This document shows, one piece after another, positions 1-9,535 of a stretch of 19,265 nt of DNA; positions within the stretch are counted from its first letter, which is position 1; every line of letters begins with the position of its first letter. The stretch comes from Funneliformis mosseae (lineage: Eukaryota > Glomeromycota > Glomeromycetes > Glomerales > Glomeraceae). A program made the translations under genes and the position numbers. Under the pieces are notes generated by a model, which was given only the letters and a program-made list of their open reading frames with translations, was not told where the DNA came from and made no database searches. The stretch spans positions 1 to 19,265 of the forward strand of contig CAJVPP010001553.1 of assembly GCA_910592005.1 (NCBI GenBank), in the 5' to 3' direction.

Positions 1-720
1 GTTTTCTTTGAAAAAAAATGTCTCCAAAAGTGCTTTTCTTGGGAAAAAAACGTCTTCAGAAGTGTTTTTCTTAGGAAAAAACGCCTCAAAGGCTATTTCC
101 TTGAAGGAAAACGCCTTCAGAAGTGCTTTTCTTGGGAAAAAACGCTTCCAGAAGTACAAATCACCTCAGAGGCATTTTCCTTCAAAATTTCTGACAAAGA
201 AACACCTCCGGATGCGATTCCTTCAAAGAAAAAAACCACAGAGACGAATCCTTTCAAGAAAAATGCTCCAGAAGCGAAGTCCTTTATAAAAACACTCTGG
301 AAGCGAATTCTTTCAAAGAAATCACTCCAGAAGCGAAATCCTTCAAGAAAATCGCTCTGGAAGCGAATTCTTTTAAAGAAAATGCTCCAGAAGCAAAATT
401 CTTCAAGGAAAACGCTCTAGAAGTGAATTCTTCTAAAGAAAACACTTCAGAAGCGAATTCTTTTAAAGAAAACGCTTCAAAAGTGAATTCTTTTAAAGAA
501 AACGCTCCGGAAGTGAATTCTATTAAAGAAAATGCTTCAGATGCATTTTTCTTCAAAGAAAAACATCACTGGGTTTGTTTTTCTTCAAAGAAAATGTCAA
601 CGGGTTTATTTTTTTCAAAGAAAATGTCACCAGGACCATTTTTCTTTAAGTAAATGCTATCAGAGCAGCTTTCTTTGAAGAAAAACCGCTTTTGGATTTA
701 TTTTCTTCAAAGAAGAAAAT
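1..720. repeat. 30-bp degenerate minisatellite, about 24 units
   Basis: Units of 28-32 bp, mostly exactly 30, run from the window edge to about 720. The typical unit reads AAAGAAAACGCTCCAGAAG followed by a GAATTCTTT-like part. The best-kept block is about 300-560. Early units (1-170) are a variant with GGGAAAAAACG and CTTTTCTT. Because 30 bp is ten codons, long stretches stay open on both strands. The plus strand gives a KENASEVNSF-like decapeptide repeat (423-653) and the minus strand an FSLKEFASGA-like one (284-556). There is no splice, promoter or domain evidence, and the phase changes between the left and right halves, so I treat it as a satellite and not a gene. A repetitive low-complexity exon that continues left of the window cannot be excluded. 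Confidence 0.85.
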
Positions 721-729
721 ACAAGCCAA

Positions 730-870
730 CGAGTTGAGCTGCGACATGAGCCAAGCTATAGCACAAGCTAGCTTATCTGACTTGTGGCTCGTTTTATGGT
801 GGCTCGAGCCGAGCCTAAATGAGCTGGCTCATTTGACTTGCAAGCGGCTCAGCTTATGCAGAGCTTTAGG
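730..870. repeat. GC-rich GAGCC/GGCTC patch with hairpins
   Basis: About 140 bp that is clearly richer in GC than everything around it. It has about seven copies of GAGCC or its complement GGCTC, at 748, 786, 801, 806, 811, 826 and 846. Positions 801-810 are the perfect palindrome GGCTCGAGCC. Positions 817-834 (AAATGAGCTGGCTCATTT) form a perfect 8-bp stem with a 2-base loop. It may be a piece of a dispersed non-autonomous element or a structured terminus. The short open frame across it looks incidental. Confidence 0.6.
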
Positions 871-1307
871 TTAATTGCTCTGTTTACAATATAAAAATAA
901 GCCACTTAGTTTATAAATTTATTAACTTTATACATTATAATATATTTTATTAATTACTAATATATGAATTTTATAAAAGAAAAATAATCTATATTTATAT
1001 AATTAGAATATATTACTTGAGAATAAGTATATAATAAATTAATATTAGGTAATATTAACGTATAATTCTTATGAACTACGACTGTTAGTCAGGGTATTCA
1101 AATGGTTTATTCTTTTAATTGAGCAGTAATCTTTCAATAATTTACAAGCTTAACTCAGATGATTTATCAAAGTCTTTATATTATCACAATGAGTTATGGT
1201 TCAACAGTTTGCCAGTAACGTGTATTTGTAAATATTATGTTTATTCACAAGTAAAATAATAATAAAGAAAAGAAAAAAAAAGTAATACTAAAACTAAAAT
1301 ATAATGC
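871..1307. other. AT-rich spacer, nothing recognised
   Basis: I see no coding signal, RNA gene or ordered repeat here, only AT-rich sequence with short A tracts near the right end. Confidence 0.6.
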
Positions 1308-1497
1308 GATAGGCCTAGTTGCCTCTAAACTGTAGCGTAACATGATAGGCCTAGTTGCCTCTAAACTGTAATATAATGTGATAGGGCTGATTGCCTCTAA
1401 ACTGTAATATAATGTAATAGGCCTGATTGCCTCTAAACTGTAATATAATGTGATAGGCCTAGTTGTCTCTAAATTATAACATAATATGATAGGCCTT
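1308..1497. repeat. 36-bp tandem repeat, 5.3 copies
   Basis: Units start at 1308, 1344, 1380, 1416 and 1452 with exact 36-bp spacing, and a partial sixth starts at 1488. The unit begins GATAGGCCTAGTTGCCTC and ends in a TAATATAATGT-like tail. Copies differ by a few substitutions, largely C/T or G/A, with no length change. There are no spacers of unrelated sequence, so this is a plain minisatellite and not a CRISPR array. Confidence 0.95.
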
Positions 1498-1630
1498 CAG
1501 GATTGGTTACTTACGTTGGCTAATAATACCTCACTCACTGCTAAAACTACTCAAGCTATCTTTTTCCCCTTTTACATGAATTAACAAGTTACCTATTTAT
1601 ATAAAATATATTATATAGAAAGATATAACT

Positions 1631-1771
1631 AATATATCTAATATGTCAGCTATGTCTAATATGTCAGTTATGTCACATATGTCTGACATGTCTAATATAT
1701 CAACTATATCTAATATGTCCAGTATATCAAATATATCAAATATATCAAATATGTCTGATATATCTGATATT
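1631..1771. repeat. 9-bp tandem repeat (AATATGTCA-like), about 15 units
   Basis: Fifteen consecutive 9-bp units occupy 1631-1765, followed by six bases before a TAG at 1772. The unit is NATATGTCW with variation at the first, fifth and last bases. Read on the plus strand it gives Asn-Met-Ser / Asn-Ile-Ser triplets, and on the minus strand Asp-Ile-Leu triplets. The open stretch is only about 50 codons, starts after a TAG at 1616 and has no other gene-like feature, so it is listed as a microsatellite-type array. Confidence 0.9.
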
Positions 1772-2432
1772 TAGATCTGCAATATACTGTGTCATGTTCG
1801 TCAATCCAATCCTGTTACAATACAAAAATATATAGACTAATATGTATTAGATACTGGTAGATTGATCTATTGATCTATGTTGATTATATTTAAATACTAG
1901 ATTTTAAAGAATAAGTAAATGCAAATGAAGTCAGAGATCAATAGAAACTTAGCTATTACTGATAGATTTGTAATAGATACTATCTCACGTCTTCAAATTC
2001 AGGGATCTTTATATAAGTAAGGAAGTGATTAATTAGTAATTAGTAGATTAGGTACTACCTACAGGTAGTATTGTACACAGATATTATCTGCATAAAATTG
2101 AGCAAACATGAACATTTAGGACATTATTTGAGATTTGCGTCTTGTAATTTGTCTTATAATAACTTGTACAATAAGCATATTTCTGAATATTTAGGATGAT
2201 TCTAGACAATTTAATATGTTCTGAACAATCTAATAAATCTTTTTTATAATCAGATAATCAGTTTTTGTCTTCGTTTCATACTTTAATTTGTCAGACTTTC
2301 AAATTATATTTCTCTTATACTTATATTTCACACCTTTTTTTCATACTTATCTTTAAATATTGTGGAAGTTTAACAAAGGTCTAAAATGAAAGAAATTATT
2401 CTATAACTCCTTCACAACCTATCACCTCGCTG
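1772..2432. other. AT-rich spacer with one short perfect hairpin
   Basis: No coding signal is visible. The only structure noted is 2053-2070, TACTACCT-AC-AGGTAGTA, a perfect 8-bp inverted repeat with a 2-base loop. Nothing around it suggests a terminator or an element end. Confidence 0.5.
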
Positions 2433-2516
2433 TCTTCATCACCTTTACCACTTTTACTACTTTTACCACCTTCACTACCTTTACCATTTTCACCACCTCT
2501 GCTACCTTCACCACCT
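2433..2516. repeat. 9-bp pyrimidine-rich tandem repeat
   Basis: About nine units of period 9, for example CCTTTACCA, CCTTCACTA and TTTTCACCA, with a strong strand asymmetry: the plus strand has almost no G. On the minus strand the array reads Val-Val-Lys or Gly-Gly-Glu type triplet repeats, depending on frame. It lies just upstream of the hAT relic but shows no link to it. Confidence 0.85.
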
Positions 2517-2787
2517 CATGAATTTATCTTTAATAATATTAATAATAGAGATATTCTGTTGCTTGCAGGATTTTAAACTAAAAATAGAGGTTCAATTTTC
2601 TTTAATACTAGAAATAATATTAATTTTGCAAAGATTAGAAATTTGATATGTAGGCAAGTTTCTCTAGGTATTTTAATGGTTGATTTACCTTTTATAGTAA
2701 TTAAAATAGTAAAAATTAATAATTTTTTATCATTTCAAGATTTGCAAGATACCGCTTCCTTCTTTACTTAATCAGTATATTATTAGA
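2517..2787. other. AT-rich spacer upstream of the hAT relic
   Basis: This stretch should contain the 5' end of the hAT element, but I could not recognise an N-terminal coding segment, a terminal inverted repeat or an 8-bp target duplication in it. Confidence 0.4.
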
Positions 2788-3670
2788 ACTGAAATTAAAA
2801 TTAATCAATATAATTTCAAAACATATTGTAAACTATGTATTGAGAAATTGGGAGAGAAAGAAGAAAGCAAAACATTTTTTCTAAATAAAAGGAATTGAAT
2901 AATCCTACATTTTAAGAAATGTCTAAACTTTACTATCAAAACAACTGCGAAAGAATATACAGAAATATTTAAGTTGCTTGAAAGTAAAAATTTATCAACT
3001 TCAATAATTCCAAATAAAAGACTATATAAATATTAGCATAAATATTATTTATATTATATTTTTAGAAAGTATTTATTAACAATCACTTTTTTTAATTACA
3101 GATTCTTCACAATATTTTATATAATCTCAATCCTCTGTAATATCTATTCACAAAGTTATCTGATCAACTTATAGGCCTATAGATAATTTTATTGTCCAAT
3201 CTTTATCTAAAGAAGATTTGGAAAGATTTTATACATTGTTACTTCGTCTTACTGTTTCATGTGAATAGGCATTGTCTTGGGTTAATAAACCTAAGGCCAA
3301 ACAACTATTTGATTTTTTAAATCCTTTTTTAAATTACCTGACCATCATTTACTTGAAGGAAAAAATTTAAAAAAAGCCATAGATAATGCTGATAAAGTCA
3401 TGAAAACTGCTCTTATATAGAAGATCCTATAGGTATAATTTTAACTTTTGATGGGTAGACAAATATTAAAAATAAGCAACTATTAGGAGCTGTCTTAATA
3501 ACTTTAGAAGGAAAACCTTATGTCTAGAAGGCAGTTGATATTAGTTCAGAATGTGAAAATCATGTTAAGGTAATGAAAAAAATGGAATCAATGCTTATTA
3601 AATTAAAAATTAAAGGAATTACTGTTTATGCTATTGCTACTGATAGTGCAGGTGTATATGCAGTAGTTCA

Positions 3671-3746
3671 GTATATTTTTGTTAATGTTTTTTTTTAATT
3701 TTACTGTATAAATATTTAAATATTAATATTTCATTTTATTATATAG
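3671..3746 (+). other. fossil GT-AG intron in the hAT relic
   Basis: The donor is GTATAT at 3671 and the acceptor is TATAG ending at 3746. Removing these 76 bases joins GCA GTA GTT CA with G CGA AGA TTA and gives AVVQRRLRVL. That restores the conserved stretch after TDSAG in a single frame. The restored frame is the evidence for the intron. Confidence 0.75.
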
Positions 3747-4046
3747 GCGAAGATTAAGAGTTTTAATTCAATCAGTTATATTTCTACTATATTTGTATAT
3801 CAGATTAACCTTTGTGTAGATGAAATCTTCAAAGAATCTACAGAATTTAAAACTACAATTGATTAAGCTATTCAACTTGTAACATATTTTAGAAATTCAA
3901 ATAACAAATTTTTTATTGCTTGTTTAAAAGAGCTACAACAAGAAACATACAAAAAATATATAACACCAATTGTTTCAGAAAAAATACAATGGAATAGTAT
4001 TCATGCAATGTGTGTAAGTCTATTAAATACTCAAAGGGTATTATAA

Positions 4047-4117
4047 GTAAGTGTATTTTTTATTTATTAAACTTAATATTTATTATTGTAAAAATTAATA
4101 TTGAAAATTTAATTTAG
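4047..4117 (+). other. fossil GT-AG intron in the hAT relic
   Basis: A consensus donor GTAAGT (4047) and the acceptor TTTAATTTAG (ending 4117) enclose 71 AT-rich bases. The exons on either side read SLLNTQRVL (then TAA, probably a former CAA) and TLAIKFELPILEMHRK, adjoining pieces of the transposase core. Confidence 0.8.
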
Positions 4118-4797
4118 ACATTAGCTATTAAGTTTGAATTACCTATTTTAGAAATGCATCGTAAATAAAGAGAAAACCTAATAATTTTAAGAATAATATT
4201 TAAAATAATTGATTTTAGTACTTTTTGGGAAAATCTTGCATCAATTGCTAAAATCCTTAACCCTTACAGTAAATTACTTAATGTTTTACAATATGATAAG
4301 GCACAATTATTTCAAGTAGTTCATAGTTTAGGTTATTTAATTTTGGTTAAATCACTCTAATACTATATTTATCACAAAGTTAATTACGTGACTTGAACAA
4401 TATTAGAAGGGGTAGAAACTGTCACTTCTTTTATTATCTTGTTTATTACATCCAGAATATAGAATAGAATGTTTTAATAATTCAATTTCTAATATAAACT
4501 ATTTAACTTTTAGAAAGTGGCTTATGTATTACTGTTATATATGGTTTAAAAAAGAACCAAAATATATTCTTCAAAAATTTGATGATTTTCGTTTAGCTAA
4601 ATATCTATTTGATATTGATACATATAATCAATTTAATGGTGATATTTAGTGTTATTAGTGCTATGTTAGTATATCTATAAATGAATTAGGATTGATTACC
4701 TGCAGAATTTTTAGGATATGTGTAAATGTGATATTTGTTAAAAGACTTTGAAGCTGTATAGAATTTTTACAAATAAATCGGCGAAATCATTTAATGG

Positions 4798-4875
4798 TAT
4801 GTTAGTTTATATTTATAAGTTAATTTTTTTATTAAATAATATTTTAAATATTTTTTTTATTATATAATCATTTAA
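4798..4875 (+). other. probable fossil intron before the last hAT exon
   Basis: Coding FLQINRRNHLM stops at a GTATGT. Coding resumes about 75 bases later with LKMNKLRADITYSHRL, after a T-rich tract. The precise junction cannot be fixed, because the canonical donor does not give a clean frame with the nearest AG. The limits given here are approximate. Confidence 0.5.
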
Positions 4876-5254
4876 AGTTCTTAAAATGAATAAATTAAGA
4901 GCTGATATTACATATTCTCATCGTCTTTCTGCATCTGAAATTATATTAAATATTAATAAATCACTTAATAATCAAGTTAGAAATGATAATTTAGATAATT
5001 TGATAGAAAAAGATCATGAAGGTTTAATAGAAGATAATAAAACTTTAACAGAAGAATTAGATAATGAAAATGATGAATTAAACCTAAAAAATAAATTTTG
5101 TAAATATCTTTAAGGTTGGGCAGATATGTTAGAAGAAGAATATATTATGAATGATGAATTTGACAAAAATAATGTAATAGATGATATTGAATATTCTGCT
5201 ATTAATACTAATGCTAAATAAAAGTTAATAATTCTTTTTAAAAATGACCTTTAA

Positions 5255-5900
5255 ATTATCTTTTTAATAAATTTGATATTTGATAGTATTAATAAAAAAA
5301 TTATGAAAAATTTGTTTTATAATTAAATAATCATATGATTTATATATTATCCCAAATATCCTAGACATAAAAAAATGAAATATAGTTTAAGACTGTCTTG
5401 TCTCAGACTGTCTCATGTTCTTATTCCTAATATTGCTTATAGGTGACTATGATGATAATAGACTGCATTGCACATTGTAGCATCATTCAATCGAATTATC
5501 ACTAGGGTAGAGGTTAGGTTCAATTCTCAGATAAATTTGACATTATAAATACAAATATCACTATCTATGTAAAGGACCTGATCCTATGGTCTCAGTAGTC
5601 ATAGTAGTCATCAATAGGGTAAAATTCTATAAAGTAGATTGGTAAAAATAGGGTGTGACAAGCTCTATATTTGATGTGAACCCTCTATTCAAAGGTAATA
5701 GTACCTAATGGTCTAGTAAACCTATAATTACAGGTATAGCTATTACAAGTAATTTATACTAAGTGGTAAACTATCAAAAATGTATTTTTAGTATTAGATT
5801 ACTATATTTCTTAACTGAGAATTGGAGATCTTAAAGGGTCACTTTGAGGATAATATTTACTTAGTTAATAGGTATTCCTCTAGCAAACCTTAAGTCATCG
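5255..5900. other. unassigned spacer of less extreme base composition
   Basis: This stretch is less AT-rich than its right-hand neighbour. It has a short direct repeat of AGACTGTCT around 5382-5413 and a GGTTCAATTCTC motif at 5517. I see no reading frame of coding character and no convincing RNA gene. Confidence 0.4.
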
Positions 5901-6282
5901 CACATTAATAGTTAAAAAAAAAATCTTTTTTTAGTATCAATTTTCCTTTTGAACTGTTATATTTTTTTTCTTTTTTTTCTTTTTTTTTTTACAAAAAAAA
6001 ACACTTATTTTATTTAACATAATTTTTAAAAAAAATCTTATATTTTTAAACTTAAATATTTGAACTTATAAGAATTTATTAAATATATTTTTTTTTATTT
6101 GTAGATTCTAATTTTTAATATCTTTTTTTATATTGATATAATTAATATTTGTGTAGAAGTAATTTTTTTTGTAACTTTACTAAATAAATCACATTTTTTT
6201 AACTTCATAAGGAAATTTGAATACTTTGATCAAAGTTAATCACTTTTCATTTCTAAGTAAATATTATTTAGCAAATATAATA

Positions 6283-6472
6283 CTATTTGTATATAAAATT
6301 TAAACTTAATTAAATTAATATTTATGTTATAATATGTGTTTTGTAACTTTATTAATAGCGTAGACCTATTTATATATAAAATTTAAACTTGATTGGATTA
6401 ATATTTGTGTTGTAATATGTGTTGTAATATGTGTTTTAATATGTGTTTTGTAACTTTATTAATAGCATAAAC
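6283..6472. repeat. two-copy tandem duplication with internal 12-bp triplication
   Basis: Copy one (6283-6365) and copy two (6366-6472) both run from CTATTTRTATATAAAATTTA to TTGTAACTTTATTAATAGC and then RTARAC. Copy two is longer because TGTTGTAATATG is repeated three times inside it (about 6409-6445). More diverged copies of parts of the unit seem to lie on both sides (about 6130-6240 and 6473-6640), so the original array may have been larger. Confidence 0.75.
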
Positions 6473-7320
6473 CTTTTTTTAATTTCATAGAATAATATGA
6501 TCATTTTAGTTAATATAAACTGCTTACTGGCATTAAGTAAAAATGTTCTATATATGCAAAACTATTTATATATAAATTTTTATTTTGAGTGTTTTAATAT
6601 TTATTAAGTAATAGCTTTTATAACTATATTAATTCTCAAATTTTTTTATTTTTTTAAATATTTATTTGTGTAATTTATTAAATACTGTATCAATATAAAT
6701 GTATATTGTAAAATTACCATACTTTATAAAAAAAAAAGTATTAAATAAAAGTATTTAAAAATTATTATTTTGTTTAATTATAATTAATTTTCTTTAGATA
6801 AATTAAAAAATTTTTTTTATTAATTTTTATTATATTTTTAAAATTACATAAAATAATAATTTATATAATAATTAAATATTACAATTACAGTTTTTCATAT
6901 AGAATTTTATTCTTTTTCAAATGTGCTTTTTAATTATAATAATTAATGATAAATTTAAAAACTTTTATTAAGAATAAAGTTCACTTTGAATTTCATAAAA
7001 AGTTTGCAAAAAAAAAACTTTTTCTCCTTTCCTTCTACTTGTCTGCTGCAATTCTTGTTTTATGCTTTTTAATTATTTATACAATCTTGTAAATTATTCA
7101 ATTATGTGATTAACTTATGTTATACCTGATCATTTAAAAACAGCTATTATCATTATCAATTTGTTTTTTATTTATTTTTTTTTTTTGATTTTTTACATTC
7201 TTTCTTTTTTTATTCTTTTTTTATTCTTTTTTCTCTTCTTTTATCAAGTATATTTACATTTTAAATATTATTTTTCTAATATTATTAACTACTAATAATC
7301 TACTAATTATATTTATTTAT

Positions 7321-7440
7321 TTTTTTTATATTACTAATATTACTATCTTTTTTAATATTTTATATATTACTAATATTACTAACTTTCTTTTTAATATTTT
7401 ATATATTACTAATATTACTAACTTTATTTTTATATTTTAA
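7321..7440. repeat. AT-rich tandem repeat, three units of 36-39 bp
   Basis: The core ATTACTAATATTACTA occurs at 7330, 7366 and 7405, each followed by a T-rich tail ending in TTTTTAATA or similar. It lies within the AT desert and has no coding meaning that I can see. Confidence 0.8.
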
Positions 7441-7891
7441 ATATTATTACTAACATTGTTATTATTACTTCATTTATATATTATTAACCAATATTTTAAA
7501 TATTACTTATTGTATTTTTTTTTTATATTTTATATTATCATTATGTTAAATAGTATTTTTATTATTATAAAATATTTGTATTTTATTATCATCAATATAT
7601 TTTATTTAATAAATAAATAAATTTAAATTAAAGTAATTTTAAATTATATAATTATATAAAATTATATATAAATTATATAAAAATTACATATATAAATTTC
7701 ATATAATATATATAAATAAAACATATATAATATATGTAAATAAATTACTGTATAATATACTTAATTTACATATTTTTATATATTTGTAATTCTGTCTTTT
7801 TTTTATCTTTTATATGTAATAATTATGTATATATATTATATTATTTACAAATATCAAAAATATATTATTTTCGTATACATAAATTTCTTAT

Positions 7892-9228
7892 AGGGATTAA
7901 ATATATATAAGAATATAGAAAAAATACTACAGCAAACCACTTTGATTTAGATGATTCAATGATTGAAAAATGGGTTAAGAAAAGTGAAGAATTAGAAAAA
8001 AAAAGTAAAAAAAACGGGTTTAGCTCAAGAAGAAATGCTTTTTATTCTGAAGCAAAAAATCTTTTATATATTTGAATTATAAAGCAGAGAAAGAAAGGTT
8101 TATCTATTAATTATATTTCTATTAGATTACAAATGTCTAAATTTCTCAAAGAACCTACCATTCAAGTATTATATCTAATAGAAGAAAATGAATTTCAAGG
8201 AAGTTTTTCTTAGATTAGTTCTTTTATGAAAAGATTTAACCTATTATTAAGAAGAAGAACTAAAATTTTACAAAATTACCTGAAGATTTAGAAACAAAAT
8301 TAGAAGAATTTAGAAGATTTATTATAAGATTGAGGGTATAATATAATTTTAATTTAAATAACATTTTCAATATGAATAAAACTCCTATTTAGTTAGATAT
8401 AGTAGAAAATTTAACTGTCAATAATAAAGGAGATAAGATAGTGCATATCTTTATTACTAGAAATAATAAAATCATTTTATTATAGTTTTAACTTATTCAG
8501 CTGGTATAGAATTGTTAATCTTTATTTTATTTTATATTAAATTAATAAATACTTTTTATTATTGTAAATATTCTCCTATCTGCATCTTTAAAGGAAAATA
8601 ACTTTCTTGTAGTGAAGTTATTTCAAAAGATATTATTTATTGGTTTCAAAAAAATAGATGGATAATATCAAATTTATAAAAAATTATATGATTTTTTATT
8701 TAAATTTCATATATCTGAAAATTTGTTAAAGAATCTTACTATAATAATATATGATTCATTTTGAGATCATTTGGAGAAAAATATAAAAGTTAAATTTAAA
8801 CAGCATAATTTTTATTTAACTGTAATTTTAGTAGGATTAACTAGTATATGTCAACCATTTGATATATGAATTAATAAGCCTTTTAAAGATATTTGCGCAA
8901 AGAATAGCATGAATAAATGTGTAATAATAGTACTAGTATAATAGCAGCAGGTAACTTAAAAAAAGCAAAAATTAGTGATATATATGGTTGGATTAAATGT
9001 TTATGGAATGCTATTTCAGATTAATTATTTTTAATTCTTTTAAAAAATATGCTATTTCAAACATGTTAGATATATCAGAAGATGATTTAATTATGAAGAA
9101 ATTGATAAATTAATTAAAGAATATGAAAAGGAAAATTTAAATAAATTAGATGATAGTATTAAAATTGTTATTGATTAAATAAAAGATTTAATGAATTTAA
9201 TACAAATTCATTAATAAATTATTTTTAG
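7892..9228 (+). pseudogene. pogo/Tigger-like (Tc1/mariner superfamily) DDE transposase relic
   Basis: A DDE-type transposase with an N-terminal helix-turn-helix, broken in many places. Near 7911 it reads TTANHFDLDDSMIEKWVKKS, typical of the DNA-binding helix-turn-helix, then RRNAFYSEAKNLLYI and IIKQRKKGLSINY. The catalytic domain begins with SSFMKRFNLLLRRRTKI. The motif expected as MDETP is present at 8372 as MNKTP, so the first catalytic Asp has become Asn. The second motif is YDSF-DHLE (Asp at 8753) and the third SICQPFD (Asp at 8861), followed by INKPFK. The tail ends with RFNEFNTNSLINYF and a stop at 9226-9228. Stops replace expected Trp at 8073 (TGA), 8211 (TAG), 8390 (TAG), 8905 (TAG) and 8914 (TAA). 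An expected Arg CGA is TGA at 8762. Several frameshifts occur, and no terminal inverted repeats were recognised. Confidence 0.85.
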
Positions 9229-9324
9229 TTTATTATTTTTATATTAAAAATTTATAACTAATATAAAATTTATATTGTTATATATTAAAACTTCAATTAT
9301 AATACATGACAACAAAACTGATAT
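9229..9324. other. short AT-rich link between the pogo relic and its flanking repeats
   Basis: This may be the 3' untranslated or subterminal part of the pogo-like element. There is no separate signal. Confidence 0.3.
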
Positions 9325-9535
9325 TAAATTTCAGAATTTTAACATATAATGATAAAATTTTATATCGTTTGTTGTCAAAATTTGAAATTTTAATGTATAA
9401 TGATAAAAATCTACAGAATATTACATTGCTAATATTAAAATTTAGAATTTTAACACATAATGACAAAACGTTCATGAAATTTTAAATCATTAATGTCAAA
9501 ATTCAGAATTTTAACGCATGATAACATTAAATTTT
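9325..9535. repeat. about 60-bp tandem repeats with a palindromic core, four units
   Basis: Units start at about 9325, 9377, 9437 and 9498 (spacings 52, 60 and 61). Each begins with AAAATTYAGAATTTTAA and continues into a variable CATAATGACAAAA-like part. In the last unit AAAATTC-A-GAATTTT is a perfect 7-bp inverted repeat around one base. The minus-strand open frame over this array only reads the repeat and is not a gene. The position directly after the transposase suggests subterminal repeats of the pogo-like element, but this is an inference. Confidence 0.75.

Larger units (their letters stand above)
2788..5254 (+). pseudogene. hAT-family transposase relic (BED finger, RNase H-like core, dimerisation tail)
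   Basis: A cut-and-paste transposase, now dead. The N-terminal part (2791-3036) reads as a BED-like zinc finger with Cys at 2827 and 2836 (YCKLC), His at 2908 and Cys at 2920 (LHFKKC). After an intron the next exon reads RPIDNFIVQSLSKEDLERFY (from 3173), ALSWVNKPKAKQLFDFLNPF (from 3269) and ILTFDG (about 3436-3455). That last is the first catalytic Asp, followed by TDSAG (about 3639-3653). The core continues with NLCVDEIFKESTEF, a retained Trp in EKIQWNS, and FWENLASIAKILNPYSKLL. The C-terminal hAT dimerisation region follows: LLLLSCLLHPEYRIECFNN, FKKEPKYILQKFDDFRLAKY, FLQINRRNHLM and, from 4886, MNKLRADITYSHRLSASE. It then has an acidic tail with GWADMLEEE, ending about 5254. The frame is broken by at least eight Trp-to-stop changes (TAG at 3266, 3456, 3525, 4404, 4413, 4647 and 4656; TGA at 4749), Gln-to-TAA changes and several indels. 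The hAT assignment is strong; the exact ends of the element are not visible. Confidence 0.87.
5901..7891. other. extreme AT-rich, low-complexity desert
   Basis: This is the most AT-rich part of the window, with many poly-T and poly-A tracts such as 5925-6000 and 7160-7240. No coding frame is supported on either strand. It holds the two small tandem duplications listed separately. The right end (about 7850-7891) leads into the pogo-like relic; any N-terminal exon of that gene here is no longer recognisable. Confidence 0.6.

Noticed and set aside
284..560. Heat-shock-element-like GAA/TTC arrays in the minisatellite
   Set aside because: The spacing of GAA and TTC does not follow the 5-bp alternation of such sites; it is a by-product of the repeat unit.
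692..874. 60-codon open frame across the GC-rich patch
   Set aside because: It starts in minisatellite sequence, runs through palindromic repeats and has no coding features.
1308..1497. Possible CRISPR array
   Set aside because: The 36-bp units abut directly with no unique spacers, and the setting is eukaryotic.
3266..4751. Alternative genetic code in which TAG or TGA is read as Trp
   Set aside because: Frameshifts, TAA stops and other damage occur in the same frames, and TGG is still used at conserved Trp positions. Decay is the simpler reading.
4886..5113. Independent 75-codon gene
   Set aside because: Sequence and position show that it is the last exon of the hAT relic; the Met start is internal.
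5478..5528. tRNA gene or tRNA-derived SINE (GGTTCAATTCTC resembles a B box)
   Set aside because: No acceptable A box at the right distance and no cloverleaf that I could fold; a single motif is too little.
9293..9475. 60-codon minus-strand open frame (MNVLSLCVKILNFN start)
   Set aside because: It is only the translation of the 60-bp tandem repeats.
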